Positions 21,596-29,716 of a DNA stretch of 34,167 nucleotides are shown piece by piece. This DNA is from Verrucomicrobiia bacterium. GTDB taxonomy: Bacteria > Verrucomicrobiota > Verrucomicrobiia > Limisphaerales > UBA1100. The stretch spans positions 1 through 34,167 of the forward strand of contig JAAZZB010000028.1 of assembly GCA_014239365.1 (NCBI GenBank). Reading direction: 5' to 3'. Each line of letters starts with the position of its first letter. The first letter of the stretch is position 1. Position numbers and translations under genes: made by a program. A model generated the notes under the pieces. It had not been told where the DNA came from. It saw only the letters and a program-made list of their open reading frames with translations, and searched no databases.

Positions 21596-22984
21596 ATGAA
21601 CCGACGACAGGCCCTTGTGGCGGGCGGCTTGGGCGTTGCCAGTATGGGCATGCCGGGTTCGGTGATGGGCAGCGATAAGCTGGATAAATCGGGCAATGCA
21701 GTTTCGGCAGAGAAGTCCGTCATCTTCGTGTTGCTGTGCGGCGGGCCGAGCCACGTGGATACTTGGGATATGAAACCCAATGCGCCGGAGGCGTATCGCG
21801 GGCCGTACAAGCCGATCTCCACCAAAGTGCCGGGGATGCGCCTCAACGAAATGCACACGCAGCTGGCGAAGCATACCGACCAATTTACACTCATCAATTC
21901 GATGACGCATCCGGGCGCGATCAGTAATCATTTCGATGCGATGCATAATTTGCTGAGCGGTCAATCGGCCAAGCGCGTGCAGCAAGGTGTGCCGGATGAT
22001 CAGCCGTACCTCGGCTCGTTTGTGGCGAAACACAAACCGAGCACGCGCAATATTGTTTCCAACGCGTGGCTTATCAAGTGCGTGGGGCGGCCGGTTTTTT
22101 GTGCGCCGAATCTTGCGCTGGGCGGTTACCTCGGCTCGGCGTATGCGCCGGTGTTTGTCGGCTCGGCCAAGAATCATCCGGCAATGCCGAATTTTGCGGC
22201 GCCGAAAATTTATGACCTCGCCGATGCGGGTCGGCTTGCCCAACGCCGCAAACTCCTCAGCAGCATTGAGAGCAACGCGCTGGACAAAGACGCCAAAGGC
22301 CGCGACTGGAGCGATCTGCGCGAGAAAGCTTACGATGCCATGACGCGACCGGAAGGGCGCGAGGCGTTTGATCTCAAACGCGAACCGCTGAAAATGCGCG
22401 AGCAATACGGAATGCATCCGCTCGGCCAAAATTTGTTGCTCGCTCGCCGAATGGTGGAGGCGGGCGTGCGCTTTGTGACTGTCAACGGCTGGGTCGGCCA
22501 AGCGCCGAGTGATCGCCGGGGCCCGCCCAGTAGCAGTTGGGATATGCACGGCGGCAATATGGGCATGGGCAATGCCTTCGGCAATGGCTCCTACGGAATG
22601 GGCTTTTGCCTGCCGCGCCTCGACCAAGCGTTGGCCGGATTATTTACGGACCTCAAACAACGCGGGATGATGGATAACACGTTGGTGGTGGTGACCGGTG
22701 AATTTGGTCGCACGCCAAAAGTGCTCACGCAAAAACCGCCGGGCCGCCAGCATTGGCCGAAGTGTTTTTCCTCCATCATCGCCGGCTGCGGCATTGCCGG
22801 CGGGCACGTGTACGGCAAGTCCGACAAGACCGGCTCGACCGTCACGAGCAATCCCGTGCGCCCCGAAGAACTCGCCGCCACCATTTACCACGCGCTGGAC
22901 ATCCCCCTCAACGAGCCGCAAAACAACACCGGCATCGCCCGCCCCATCACCCCCGGCAAACCGGTGCTGAGTTTGTTTGGGTGA
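21596..22984 (+). CDS. DUF1501 family protein (first)
   Basis: A 462-residue protein of the DUF1501 family (alkaline-phosphatase/sulfatase superfamily-like, function unproven), abundant in Verrucomicrobia and Planctomycetes. The twin-arginine start MNRRQALVAGGLGVASMG looks like a Tat signal. LLCGGPSHVDTWDMKP, HFDAMHNLL, SSWDMHGGN and VVVTGEFGRTPK are the conserved His/Asp metal-site motifs. ATG 21596 is preferred for the Tat motif; GTG 21581 would add five residues. Family members usually pair with DUF1549/DUF1553 cytochrome-like proteins, which are missing here. It is followed 46 bases later by a second DUF1501 gene, so they are one operon. Confidence 0.92.
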   Translation: MNRRQALVAGGLGVASMGMPGSVMGSDKLDKSGNAVSAEKSVIFVLLCGGPSHVDTWDMKPNAPEAYRGPYKPISTKVPGMRLNEMHTQLAKHTDQFTLINSMTHPGAISNHFDAMHNLLSGQSAKRVQQGVPDDQPYLGSFVAKHKPSTRNIVSNAWLIKCVGRPVFCAPNLALGGYLGSAYAPVFVGSAKNHPAMPNFAAPKIYDLADAGRLAQRRKLLSSIESNALDKDAKGRDWSDLREKAYDAMTRPEGREAFDLKREPLKMREQYGMHPLGQNLLLARRMVEAGVRFVTVNGWVGQAPSDRRGPPSSSWDMHGGNMGMGNAFGNGSYGMGFCLPRLDQALAGLFTDLKQRGMMDNTLVVVTGEFGRTPKVLTQKPPGRQHWPKCFSSIIAGCGIAGGHVYGKSDKTGSTVTSNPVRPEELAATIYHALDIPLNEPQNNTGIARPITPGKPVLSLFG

Positions 22985-23030
22985 ACACAGAAAACCGCAG
23001 TCACATCACAGAGTTAGAAAGAGACATTCA

Positions 23031-24440
23031 ATGTTGCGCATCACCTCCAGCGAAACGGTTCATCATTGCGAAGGCGCGAGTCGGCGTGAGTTTCTGCGCG
23101 TGGGTGCGCTGGGGCTTGGCGGGCTGACGTTGCCGCAACTGCTTGCCACACGCGCCGCCGCGGGCGAGGGCAACAATATTCTCACCGGCAAGAGCGTGGT
23201 GATGCTCAACCTTCAAGGCGGCCCGACGCATATTGAAACGTTCGATCCCAAAATGAGCGCGCCCAGCGAGTATCGCGCGATGTTTGGGGAAGCCAAAACC
23301 AGCCTGCCGGGAGTCTCCTTTGGCAGCCATTTTCCAATGCTGGCCAAGCTGGCTAATAAGATGGCTGTGGTGCGCAGCTTCGCTCACGGCAATGGTAGTC
23401 ACGCCAGTGCGGCCGCGCTTGTGGCGGCGGGCGGCAATCCCACGAAGGCTTGTATGGGCAGCCTGTTTGCCCGCGTTGCCGGGCTGAACAACGCCTCCAC
23501 CGGTTTGCCTAACAACACGCTCGTGGTGCCTTCGGCGATGGGAAAGCGTTACAAGAATTTCAACAGCGTGCCCAGTCGAATCACCGACATCGGCGATTTG
23601 CCCGAGGCGTACGCGGCGTTTGACCCCAGCAAGGGCAGCGATATTCTCAACGATATGCGGTTGAACCTGCCGAGCGGGCGGTTTGAAGATCGGCGTGGAT
23701 TGTTGCAGCAGCTTGATGAACTGAAGCGGTTTGCCGATACGGGCGGCGTGGAGAGCGCCGGCGAGTTTGAACAACAAGCGTTTGATGTAATCCTTGGCGG
23801 CGTGTCGAAGGTGTTCGATTTATCTGATGAAGATCCGCGCTGGGTGGAGCGGTACGATACCGGCCACATCAAGATTCCCAAGGGCCTGCCAAAAAAGAAA
23901 AAGAACGGCAAGGCCATTCCCGGTTTCTCGCCCGAGGCACTCGGCAAACAGATGATGATGGCCCGTCGGTTGTGCGAGTCCGGGTGCGGTTTTGTTACTG
24001 TCACCAGCACCGGCTGGGATATGCACGGGAACGCTTTGGGTATCGACGATGGTATGCCGCTCCTTGGCCCGGCGGTGGACAAGGCGGTGAGCGCGTTCAT
24101 TGAGGACTGCGCCGCGCGCGGACTCAGCGAAAAAATTCTTCTCGTAATCACCGGCGAATTTGGTCGCACCCCGCGCATTAATAGCAAAGGTGGCCGCGAT
24201 CACTGGGGCCGGCTCTGCACGCTCGCCTTTGCCGGTGGCGGGTTGAAGATGGGGCAGGTCATCGGTCGGAGCGATCGCACCGCGAGCGCGCCCGCCGCCG
24301 ATCTTGTTACCAACAATATGCTGCTCGGCACCGTGATGCATACGCTCTTCGACATCCCAAGCCTCCGCCTGCGCAACAACCTTCCCGTCGAAGTGCAGCG
24401 CGTAATCACCAACGCCCAGCCGATCAAGCAGTTGGTTTAG
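23031..24440 (+). CDS. DUF1501 family protein (second)
   Basis: A 469-residue second DUF1501 protein. The Tat motif SRREFLRVGALGLGGL follows an 18-residue lead (MLRITSSETVHHCEGA). LNLQGGPTHIETFDPK, FAHGNGSH, GWDMHGNALG, LVITGEFGRTPR and HWGRLCTLAFAGGG are the family motifs. It is diverged from the first copy and belongs to a different subgroup, so it is not a recent duplicate. ATG 23031 has an A/G-rich stretch (agaaagagac) 5-14 bases upstream that may serve as a ribosome site. Its stop (24438-24440) overlaps the stop of the convergent membrane-protein gene by three bases. Confidence 0.92.
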   Translation: MLRITSSETVHHCEGASRREFLRVGALGLGGLTLPQLLATRAAAGEGNNILTGKSVVMLNLQGGPTHIETFDPKMSAPSEYRAMFGEAKTSLPGVSFGSHFPMLAKLANKMAVVRSFAHGNGSHASAAALVAAGGNPTKACMGSLFARVAGLNNASTGLPNNTLVVPSAMGKRYKNFNSVPSRITDIGDLPEAYAAFDPSKGSDILNDMRLNLPSGRFEDRRGLLQQLDELKRFADTGGVESAGEFEQQAFDVILGGVSKVFDLSDEDPRWVERYDTGHIKIPKGLPKKKKNGKAIPGFSPEALGKQMMMARRLCESGCGFVTVTSTGWDMHGNALGIDDGMPLLGPAVDKAVSAFIEDCAARGLSEKILLVITGEFGRTPRINSKGGRDHWGRLCTLAFAGGGLKMGQVIGRSDRTASAPAADLVTNNMLLGTVMHTLFDIPSLRLRNNLPVEVQRVITNAQPIKQLV

Positions 24441-26485
24441 TCGCCGTTCTTGGCGGGGGGCAATGGAGCGGGCTGCGGTGCGGGTTCTACGCAGTAGTGG
24501 GACCATCGTAAAATTTGCTTGGGAGATGCTGGCCCATCGGGGGTGCTGTATTCTTGGACGAAGATTATTTCAAAGGTTTGTAAATGTTTCTCGGGCGGAT
24601 GGGTTCGGTTCCATTCGCGGCACATAAATTGACCGTAACGGAGGAGATATTCTTCGCGGCCGTTGTTTAAAATATTCTCCATAAATTTGCGCCAGCGAAA
24701 TCTGGGATATTGCGACGACGGAAGGCTGGGCTTTTCAAAAGTGGGGATGGCATTATTGTTTGAAAATAAATCCACCCGACTGCCATCGGCCAGCGTGGCG
24801 GGCATTACCAGCCAGCGGTCATTTTTCGGGGGGTCATCAAACATACTCCATTTCTGGCCGACGTGTGAAAGGTTTCCAATCCAAACCAGGCTTTTTGGTA
24901 TAAAGGTGTGATTGCTGTTTAGATCGATAACCCAGTTCGCGAATTTGTGATGTTCTTTTTGATGCAGGACAGCACCGAGCCTCGAAATGAACTGAAAGCG
25001 ATTATTCATTTCGTTTAAGTTCCATAAAGAAATATAAATAATAAATAGAAGCGCAATTACTGATGCGCCGGCTTTTGGGTAAAGGGCCGGTGAGCGCCAA
25101 TGCAGCCAAGCGGTGAGGCGGCCCATCCATTCTCGGTGGTCGGCCACCCATTGGTATGCGCGGGTCCCCCATTTGTGCCGAAGCCCGGCATTGGTTTGCT
25201 CGGAGAGTAGCGCCAAAACCAGCAGTGCCCCTCCGAGGAACAGACCCGCCAGCAGCGCAGTACAGGCGAGGAAATCCGGCAAATCAGATCCTGCCAATGA
25301 TGAGACAATAATCAGGCCCATCATAATGGCGGAAGCGCGGGCCATCAATCGCAACGCCTTGGGCCAGCGCGAATGGTGGAAGAGTGCCCGCGCTGCATTG
25401 AATTTAAGATGTTCCTTTCCTTCGCCATCGATGATCACCCACGAGTTGTGCTTTTCCATAAGCGCTTGGGTGTTGGTATTGGATTGGGCGGGTTTTATGG
25501 TTGCGTCGGAAAGCCCGAGAAATGAGCGCAGCAAGAAAACTGATTTTTTGCAAAATGAACAATCGGCATCGTAGTAAATGGAAACATCTTTTTTGTTATC
25601 GGGCTGAAACCAATCCATTGTTTTATCCCAAAACCAAGTGGGGAAAAATGCGAGCAGCGCGGTGAATACCACGAAGGGAAAAATACCCACTTCTAATACG
25701 AGCGAAAACCCAACGTGCAATCCCACGATGATACCGATGGCGAGCAATCGCCAATGACTGCGCAAGTGTGTTCCAAGGAGCAGCGCGGCCACCAAAAATT
25801 CAGCGAAGAGGGTTACGTAGGAAATGAAGGAGAGGGCGCTCATCGAAAAGGCTTCGCGCACCCAATGCCCGGTTTGCGTGGCAATGTAATCCAGATGCAG
25901 CGCGTAATAAATTCCGGCGCCGTCTTCCAGCCAAACGGGTTGGCCCAGTTTGTAAAAGGCAGAGGTCCAGTACATCAAAAGAATTTGGATGCCGAACGCG
26001 ATGCTGCCCATTGAGCGATGGCGATTTTTTTCAGGCAGCGTTGGCTCGGCCAAAGCGTGATCTGCCGACCACCGCGCGCCGAGGGGAAGGAACATTCCCC
26101 AGAACAAAAGCATTCGCATTAGGTCGTCGCCGCCTTGGAGAATTAGGAAATTTCGGTCGTGCAGCGAGATGATTAAAATCCACGACACCACTGTGGCCAG
26201 ACGAGTGCGATAACCGATGAGGAGCATCAGCGCAAAGCCTGCAGCGATGAGAAAGAGAACGATTTGAAATGCCAACGAGCCGCTCATTGCGTGCAGTGAA
26301 AGGCAATGGTCTGAGTTTTGAATTAACACCCAGCGCGGCAGCACGCCGAAATCGGTATAAAATGCGCGGAGGTCAAACGACCGGTGGATGAGGTCGCCGA
26401 GAATGAGCAGCGCTAAGCCCACGCGGAACAACGCGAGGGAACGCAGGTCGAAGGAGAAAAGATTCTTGAGAAACGAGGTGCTCAT
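24437..26485 (-). CDS. HTTM membrane protein fused to a DCC (DUF393) thiol domain
   Basis: A 682-residue integral membrane protein. Residues 1-295 are an HTTM domain (horizontally transferred transmembrane domain, related to vitamin-K-dependent gamma-carboxylase). LFRVGLALLILGD, YTDFGVLPR, LILQGGDDLMRMLLFWGMFLPLGARWS and QILLMYWTSAFYKLG are diagnostic. Residues about 302-385 are a DCC domain with YDADCSFCKKS (Cys309, Cys312), a DxxCxxC redox motif that resembles a thiol-disulfide oxidoreductase. More membrane helices follow (IMMGLIIVSSLAG, ACTALLAGLFLGGALLVLALL), then a periplasmic-looking tail. HTTM and DCC occur together in known fusions. The role is unknown. Start ATG 26485. Confidence 0.88.
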   Translation of the reverse strand: MSTSFLKNLFSFDLRSLALFRVGLALLILGDLIHRSFDLRAFYTDFGVLPRWVLIQNSDHCLSLHAMSGSLAFQIVLFLIAAGFALMLLIGYRTRLATVVSWILIISLHDRNFLILQGGDDLMRMLLFWGMFLPLGARWSADHALAEPTLPEKNRHRSMGSIAFGIQILLMYWTSAFYKLGQPVWLEDGAGIYYALHLDYIATQTGHWVREAFSMSALSFISYVTLFAEFLVAALLLGTHLRSHWRLLAIGIIVGLHVGFSLVLEVGIFPFVVFTALLAFFPTWFWDKTMDWFQPDNKKDVSIYYDADCSFCKKSVFLLRSFLGLSDATIKPAQSNTNTQALMEKHNSWVIIDGEGKEHLKFNAARALFHHSRWPKALRLMARASAIMMGLIIVSSLAGSDLPDFLACTALLAGLFLGGALLVLALLSEQTNAGLRHKWGTRAYQWVADHREWMGRLTAWLHWRSPALYPKAGASVIALLFIIYISLWNLNEMNNRFQFISRLGAVLHQKEHHKFANWVIDLNSNHTFIPKSLVWIGNLSHVGQKWSMFDDPPKNDRWLVMPATLADGSRVDLFSNNNAIPTFEKPSLPSSQYPRFRWRKFMENILNNGREEYLLRYGQFMCREWNRTHPPEKHLQTFEIIFVQEYSTPDGPASPKQILRWSHYCVEPAPQPAPLPPAKNGD

Positions 26486-26589
26486 CAATGGGCCGCGAGG
26501 CGAATGCCATTTTCTTTGGGGCCGAAAGCGTGCCAGAATTTTCTGACATTTGCAATTGGGAAAGTCTGGGCGAGTCGTGTTGGCGGTGC

Positions 26590-26618
26590 TTTACGCCGGT
26601 GGGGATTGGTGGTAAACC
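26590..26618 (+). promoter_or_regulatory. Candidate promoter of the 26625 gene
   Basis: TTTACG (26590-26595), 17 bases, then TAAACC (26613-26618), 6 bases before the ATG, again predicting a leaderless mRNA. Confidence 0.35.
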
Positions 26619-26624
26619 TTCGTT

Positions 26625-27314
26625 ATGACCGAGATGGAACCCAGCGAAAAACCGTCCGCGCCTTCGCCGTTTTTTTATGTAGTGCCGCTGTTGATTGTGT
26701 TGGGGGTGGGGGCGGTTTTTTTTATGGGGGACAAGGAGGCGAATGAGCCGGCGCCCGCGCCTTCGCGGAAGGTGGTGTTGGGGAATGATTATTATGTGCT
26801 GGTGACGTTGATGGAATTTCATCCGGCCAAACGGGGAGGCGCGAATTGGGATTCGGGAAGTTCTGCGCCGGATATTTTTTATCAACTGAGTTGGCACGGT
26901 AAGACGGTTTATCACACGGAAAATGATGTGGTGAAAAACGCGCTCATCGCCAAGTGGTTTGGGCTGGGCGCGAATGTGAGTGTGATCGAATTGCGCAAGG
27001 TGCTCACCAGCGATGGCAAGCGGCTTTCACCGCGTAATTTAATTAAGGCGGCGTTGATTTCCGTGGAATCAAATGGCGAGTTGGTGATTCGCGCGTATGA
27101 CGATGACCCGCTGCGGGATGACTTCGCCGGCGGTTGCGCCATTCCGCTGGCCGATCTTGAGCCGGGCGACAACGCGTATTTCATTGATGCCGAAGGCAAA
27201 CCCACACGCGATCGCGCGCGATTGGCAGCTAATCGCGGCGGGCTCAAGCGCCTTGTGTTGCGCGTGGTGGACAGCGCGCAACCGGTGGAAAAACTTGTGG
27301 AGGCTCTGCGCTAA
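26625..27314 (+). CDS. Membrane-anchored protein with C2-like domain
   Basis: A 229-residue protein that I cannot name from its sequence. A short cytoplasmic N-terminus precedes one hydrophobic segment (FFYVVPLLIVLGVGAVFFM, residues about 16-35). The rest would be outside the membrane. Residues about 50-180 read like a C2-type beta sandwich: YYVLVTLMEF, DIFYQLSWHGKTVYHTE, LVIRAYDDDPLRDDFAGG, IPLADLEPGD. The Asp cluster in YDDDPLRDD is where C2 domains bind Ca2+. Start ATG 26625; ATG 26634 is also possible. It is followed six bases later by the PqiA-like gene, so the two are probably one operon. Function unknown. Confidence 0.65.
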   Translation: MTEMEPSEKPSAPSPFFYVVPLLIVLGVGAVFFMGDKEANEPAPAPSRKVVLGNDYYVLVTLMEFHPAKRGGANWDSGSSAPDIFYQLSWHGKTVYHTENDVVKNALIAKWFGLGANVSVIELRKVLTSDGKRLSPRNLIKAALISVESNGELVIRAYDDDPLRDDFAGGCAIPLADLEPGDNAYFIDAEGKPTRDRARLAANRGGLKRLVLRVVDSAQPVEKLVEALR

Positions 27315-27320
27315 CTGGCT

Positions 27321-27848
27321 ATGAACCCGCGGCAACTTCAGGTGTGCCTCGTGGCGGCGGCGGGTCTGCTCGGCCTTGGGCTTTTCGCGCCGTGTATGAC
27401 ATTGCATCCGGCCTTTGGCGAAATCACCCCGTGGGTGCACCTGATCAACCCCGGTCTCACCGCGCCCACAACCTATTCCATCCTCGAAGGCATCCGCTCG
27501 CTATTCGACGAGGGCAGCGTGTTCATTGGCGTGGTGGTGCTACTTTTTTCAGTCGTGTTTCCGATTTGGAAATTGGGCGTTTATTTTATGGCCGCCGCCT
27601 GCCGCGCGCGCGGATTGGGAACGGGCGCTTCCGTGCGCTGGGTTAATCAACTCGGCAAGTGGTCGATGCTCGATGTGTTTGTGCTCGCGGTTTTGGTGGT
27701 CGCCATCAAAGGATTGCCCGGCGGCTCGCGCGTGAGTATCGAGTGGGGCGCGGCGGCCTTTTGCGCCTCGGTGTTGTTGAGCATATACATTTCGCTGCAC
27801 ATTGGCGGTGGGCGCAATTCCGTTGCGTCCGAGCCCACGGAAGATTAG
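27321..27848 (+). CDS. PqiA-like membrane protein (paraquat-inducible protein A family)
   Basis: A 175-residue inner-membrane protein with four hydrophobic segments (QVCLVAAAGLLGLGLFAPCM, VFIGVVVLLFSVVFPIWKLG, MLDVFVLAVLVVAIKG, AAFCASVLLSIYISLH). YSILEGIRSLFDEG and FPIWKLGVYF with GKWSMLDVFVLAVLV are diagnostic of the PqiA domain. Classical PqiA has two such domains and works with MCE proteins in lipid transport between membranes. Here there is only one domain and no MCE partner, so a role in envelope lipid handling is inferred. It starts six bases after the C2-like gene. Confidence 0.85.
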   Translation: MNPRQLQVCLVAAAGLLGLGLFAPCMTLHPAFGEITPWVHLINPGLTAPTTYSILEGIRSLFDEGSVFIGVVVLLFSVVFPIWKLGVYFMAAACRARGLGTGASVRWVNQLGKWSMLDVFVLAVLVVAIKGLPGGSRVSIEWGAAAFCASVLLSIYISLHIGGGRNSVASEPTED

Positions 27849-27906
27849 CCTCGGGGATGCACCGGCTTGCGTGGCGAGGGGCGTAAATAGTTGAGAACAT
27901 TTTCTG

Positions 27907-28575
27907 ATGCGAATTCTGGACAATCTTATTTTCCGTGCCGAAGAATTAGATGAGGTAAAAATTCAATATCGGCTGGCGGTCATTTACCAAACGGGCGACC
28001 GGACGGAGCAGAATCTGGAACAGGCGCGGCACTGGTTCGAGCGCGCGGCGGAGAATGGGCACGAGGATGCCGCCCGGATTTTGGCGACGATGGGCGGCAA
28101 GCCGGTTAAACCAAAGACCCCGAAGGAGAAAAAGCGCAGTGACCCGGCGGAAGCAAAGTCCGCAGTGGAAACGCTGCCACCGGTAATTCAACCCACGCCT
28201 CGCCAGGAATCTTGGGATTTGGGATCTGATTCAGAGGGCACCAAGGATTGCCCGCACGGGCACGGCCCCTTGCAGGATTGGCAGGGAAATTTGCATTGCT
28301 GGATTTGTGGTTGGACGAATAAGCAAGCGGAAACCAAAGCGGACACGCCAACCCGCCGGATCAGGCCTCAACCAGAATTGCGCGCCGAGGCGATGGGCGG
28401 AAGTCTTGGATCCAAAATCGCGGGTTGGTTTGGGAACAAACCACGCGCGGTGCCGCCTCCCGCTGAAAAACCAGAAAAGGCGGAAGATGAAGAAGAGGAA
28501 AAAGAGGGAAAACTGGGTTTCGATACTTTCTGGGTGATCGGGGGAGCGGTGTATTTGCTTACCCGAAGCTGTTAG
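27907..28575 (+). CDS. Sel1-repeat/zinc-ribbon hypothetical protein
   Basis: A 222-residue protein. Residues about 17-60 contain a Sel1-like helical repeat (YRLAVIYQTGDRTEQNLEQA, RHWFERAAENGHEDAA). A Lys/Pro-rich linker follows, then a small zinc-ribbon-like segment CPHGHGPLQDWQGNLHCWICGW (residues about 116-137). The C-terminus has an acidic run (EDEEEEKEG) and a short hydrophobic stretch (FWVIGGAVYLLT), which could anchor it. Sel1 repeats mediate protein contacts in signalling and secretion systems. No closer assignment is possible. The 58-base gap from the PqiA-like gene would allow co-transcription. Confidence 0.6.
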   Translation: MRILDNLIFRAEELDEVKIQYRLAVIYQTGDRTEQNLEQARHWFERAAENGHEDAARILATMGGKPVKPKTPKEKKRSDPAEAKSAVETLPPVIQPTPRQESWDLGSDSEGTKDCPHGHGPLQDWQGNLHCWICGWTNKQAETKADTPTRRIRPQPELRAEAMGGSLGSKIAGWFGNKPRAVPPPAEKPEKAEDEEEEKEGKLGFDTFWVIGGAVYLLTRSC

Positions 28576-28625
28576 AGAAGCACCGTGTTCGCCCTTCGCC
28601 GGGGGCGTGGGATTGCAAAAAATCA

Positions 28626-28654
28626 TTGTGCGTGGATTCAGCGGGGCGTATTCT
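28626..28654 (+). promoter_or_regulatory. Candidate promoter of the GYF_2 gene
   Basis: TTGTGC (28626-28631), 17 bases, then TATTCT (28649-28654). Confidence 0.35.
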
Positions 28655-28715
28655 TTTTCTGTGCGGGTAATCGGGCTGATTATCCTGAGGAATGAATGAA
28701 TCAAAGGTAAAAAAT

Positions 28716-29501
28716 ATGGAAATTCATATCACACGGGATGGCGCTAAGTACGGGCCTTATGCCATTGATGATGCGCGCGGATTATTGGATTCGGGGCAAT
28801 TGTTGCCAAGCGATCTGGCTTGGCACGAAGGGTTGGAGGAATGGACGACCTTGGGAGAATTGCTGGCCGCAAGCGCGCCGCCTCCCGGTACGGCGCCGCC
28901 GCCTGTTCCGGCCGATGGCGTGGCCGGGGCGCCCAAGCCAAAAGCCTCCAAGGCAACGCTCATTTCCCGCATCGTATTGGGGGTCGTTCTGCTGGTGGTC
29001 GGTGTGGTGGTGGGGCTGGATCATATGGCCCGCAGTAAATTCCAATCCGCACAGGAATTTTTGGACGAGGTCAATGAAAGCGTGCCGCTCGATCACTTAA
29101 CCAAAGAACTGGGACGCGAACCGGAATCCACCGAGACCCAAGGCAGACAGACGGTTGATCTATTCGTGTGGAAAGGGCCGTTGAGAATCTATTCAATCAG
29201 CGTCGCCAGCACAGTGAACTCCGGCACGAAGACGATGTTTGTGGATGATTTCACGCCCAAAATGAAATGGCGTATTGGCGGGGGCGGGGATGACTCAGAA
29301 GATTCGGACGACAATGGCAAATCAGACAACTTAGATGACTTTGATTTCGGGGAACCCAAAATGCCCGGAGGAGGCCCGGGTGGAGGCCCCAATGGCCCGC
29401 CCGGAGGATTTCCAGGTGGAGGCCCCGGCCCGCCCGGCGGATTTCCAGGCGGTGGCCCTCCCGGTGGCGGTGGTATGCCAGAACCCCCGCCCGGGGGATG
29501 A
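28716..29501 (+). CDS. GYF_2-domain membrane protein with Gly/Pro-rich tail
   Basis: A 261-residue protein. Residues 1-52 are a GYF_2 (DUF4339) domain with KYGPYAIDDARGLLDSG, DLAWHEGLEEWTTLGELL. A Pro-rich linker is followed by one membrane helix (ISRIVLGVVLLVVGVVVGL, about 83-101). A mostly beta region (102-190) and an acidic stretch (DDSEDSDDNGKSD) precede a C-terminal Gly/Pro-rich low-complexity tail (PGGGPGGGP-type, about 215-261). The GYF_2 domain is near-identical in layout to the one starting the kinase at 31541. GYF_2 domains are thought to bind partner proteins. ATG 28692 would add eight residues; 28716 was chosen because the kinase copy starts at the same residue. Confidence 0.8.
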   Translation: MEIHITRDGAKYGPYAIDDARGLLDSGQLLPSDLAWHEGLEEWTTLGELLAASAPPPGTAPPPVPADGVAGAPKPKASKATLISRIVLGVVLLVVGVVVGLDHMARSKFQSAQEFLDEVNESVPLDHLTKELGREPESTETQGRQTVDLFVWKGPLRIYSISVASTVNSGTKTMFVDDFTPKMKWRIGGGGDDSEDSDDNGKSDNLDDFDFGEPKMPGGGPGGGPNGPPGGFPGGGPGPPGGFPGGGPPGGGGMPEPPPGG

Positions 29502-29646
29502 CGTCCGCACGCGGCTAATCAATCGCCGGACCCTACTATAAACAAAGTTCATTCTTACAGTAGGCAAGCGGAGCGAATCGCTGATAGGCTTTCCGTTGCT
29601 GGTGTGTTTCGTAAACCACCGGCGTACACAAATAGCGCGTTGGGTG

Positions 29647-29681
29647 CAGTCGCCGGGGGCAACTCCGGCGGCTGCTTTTTT
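29647..29681 (+). terminator. Rho-independent terminator after the GYF_2 gene
   Basis: Stem cagtcgccgg / ccggcggctg (10 bp, one G-T pair) with loop gggcaact, followed by c and six T. It closes the 26.6-29.5 kb gene group. The rest of the 29502-29716 gap shows no other feature. Confidence 0.75.
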
Positions 29682-29716
29682 GGGAATGAAGTTGGATGCC
29701 GCTGAATAACCGCTGA

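Noticed and set aside
26520..26535. Sigma-54-like site upstream of the HTTM-DCC gene (minus strand TGGCACGCTTTCGGCC).
   Set aside because: The -24 half and GC spacing fit, but the -12 half (CGGCC) is poor and the GC-rich context makes chance likely.
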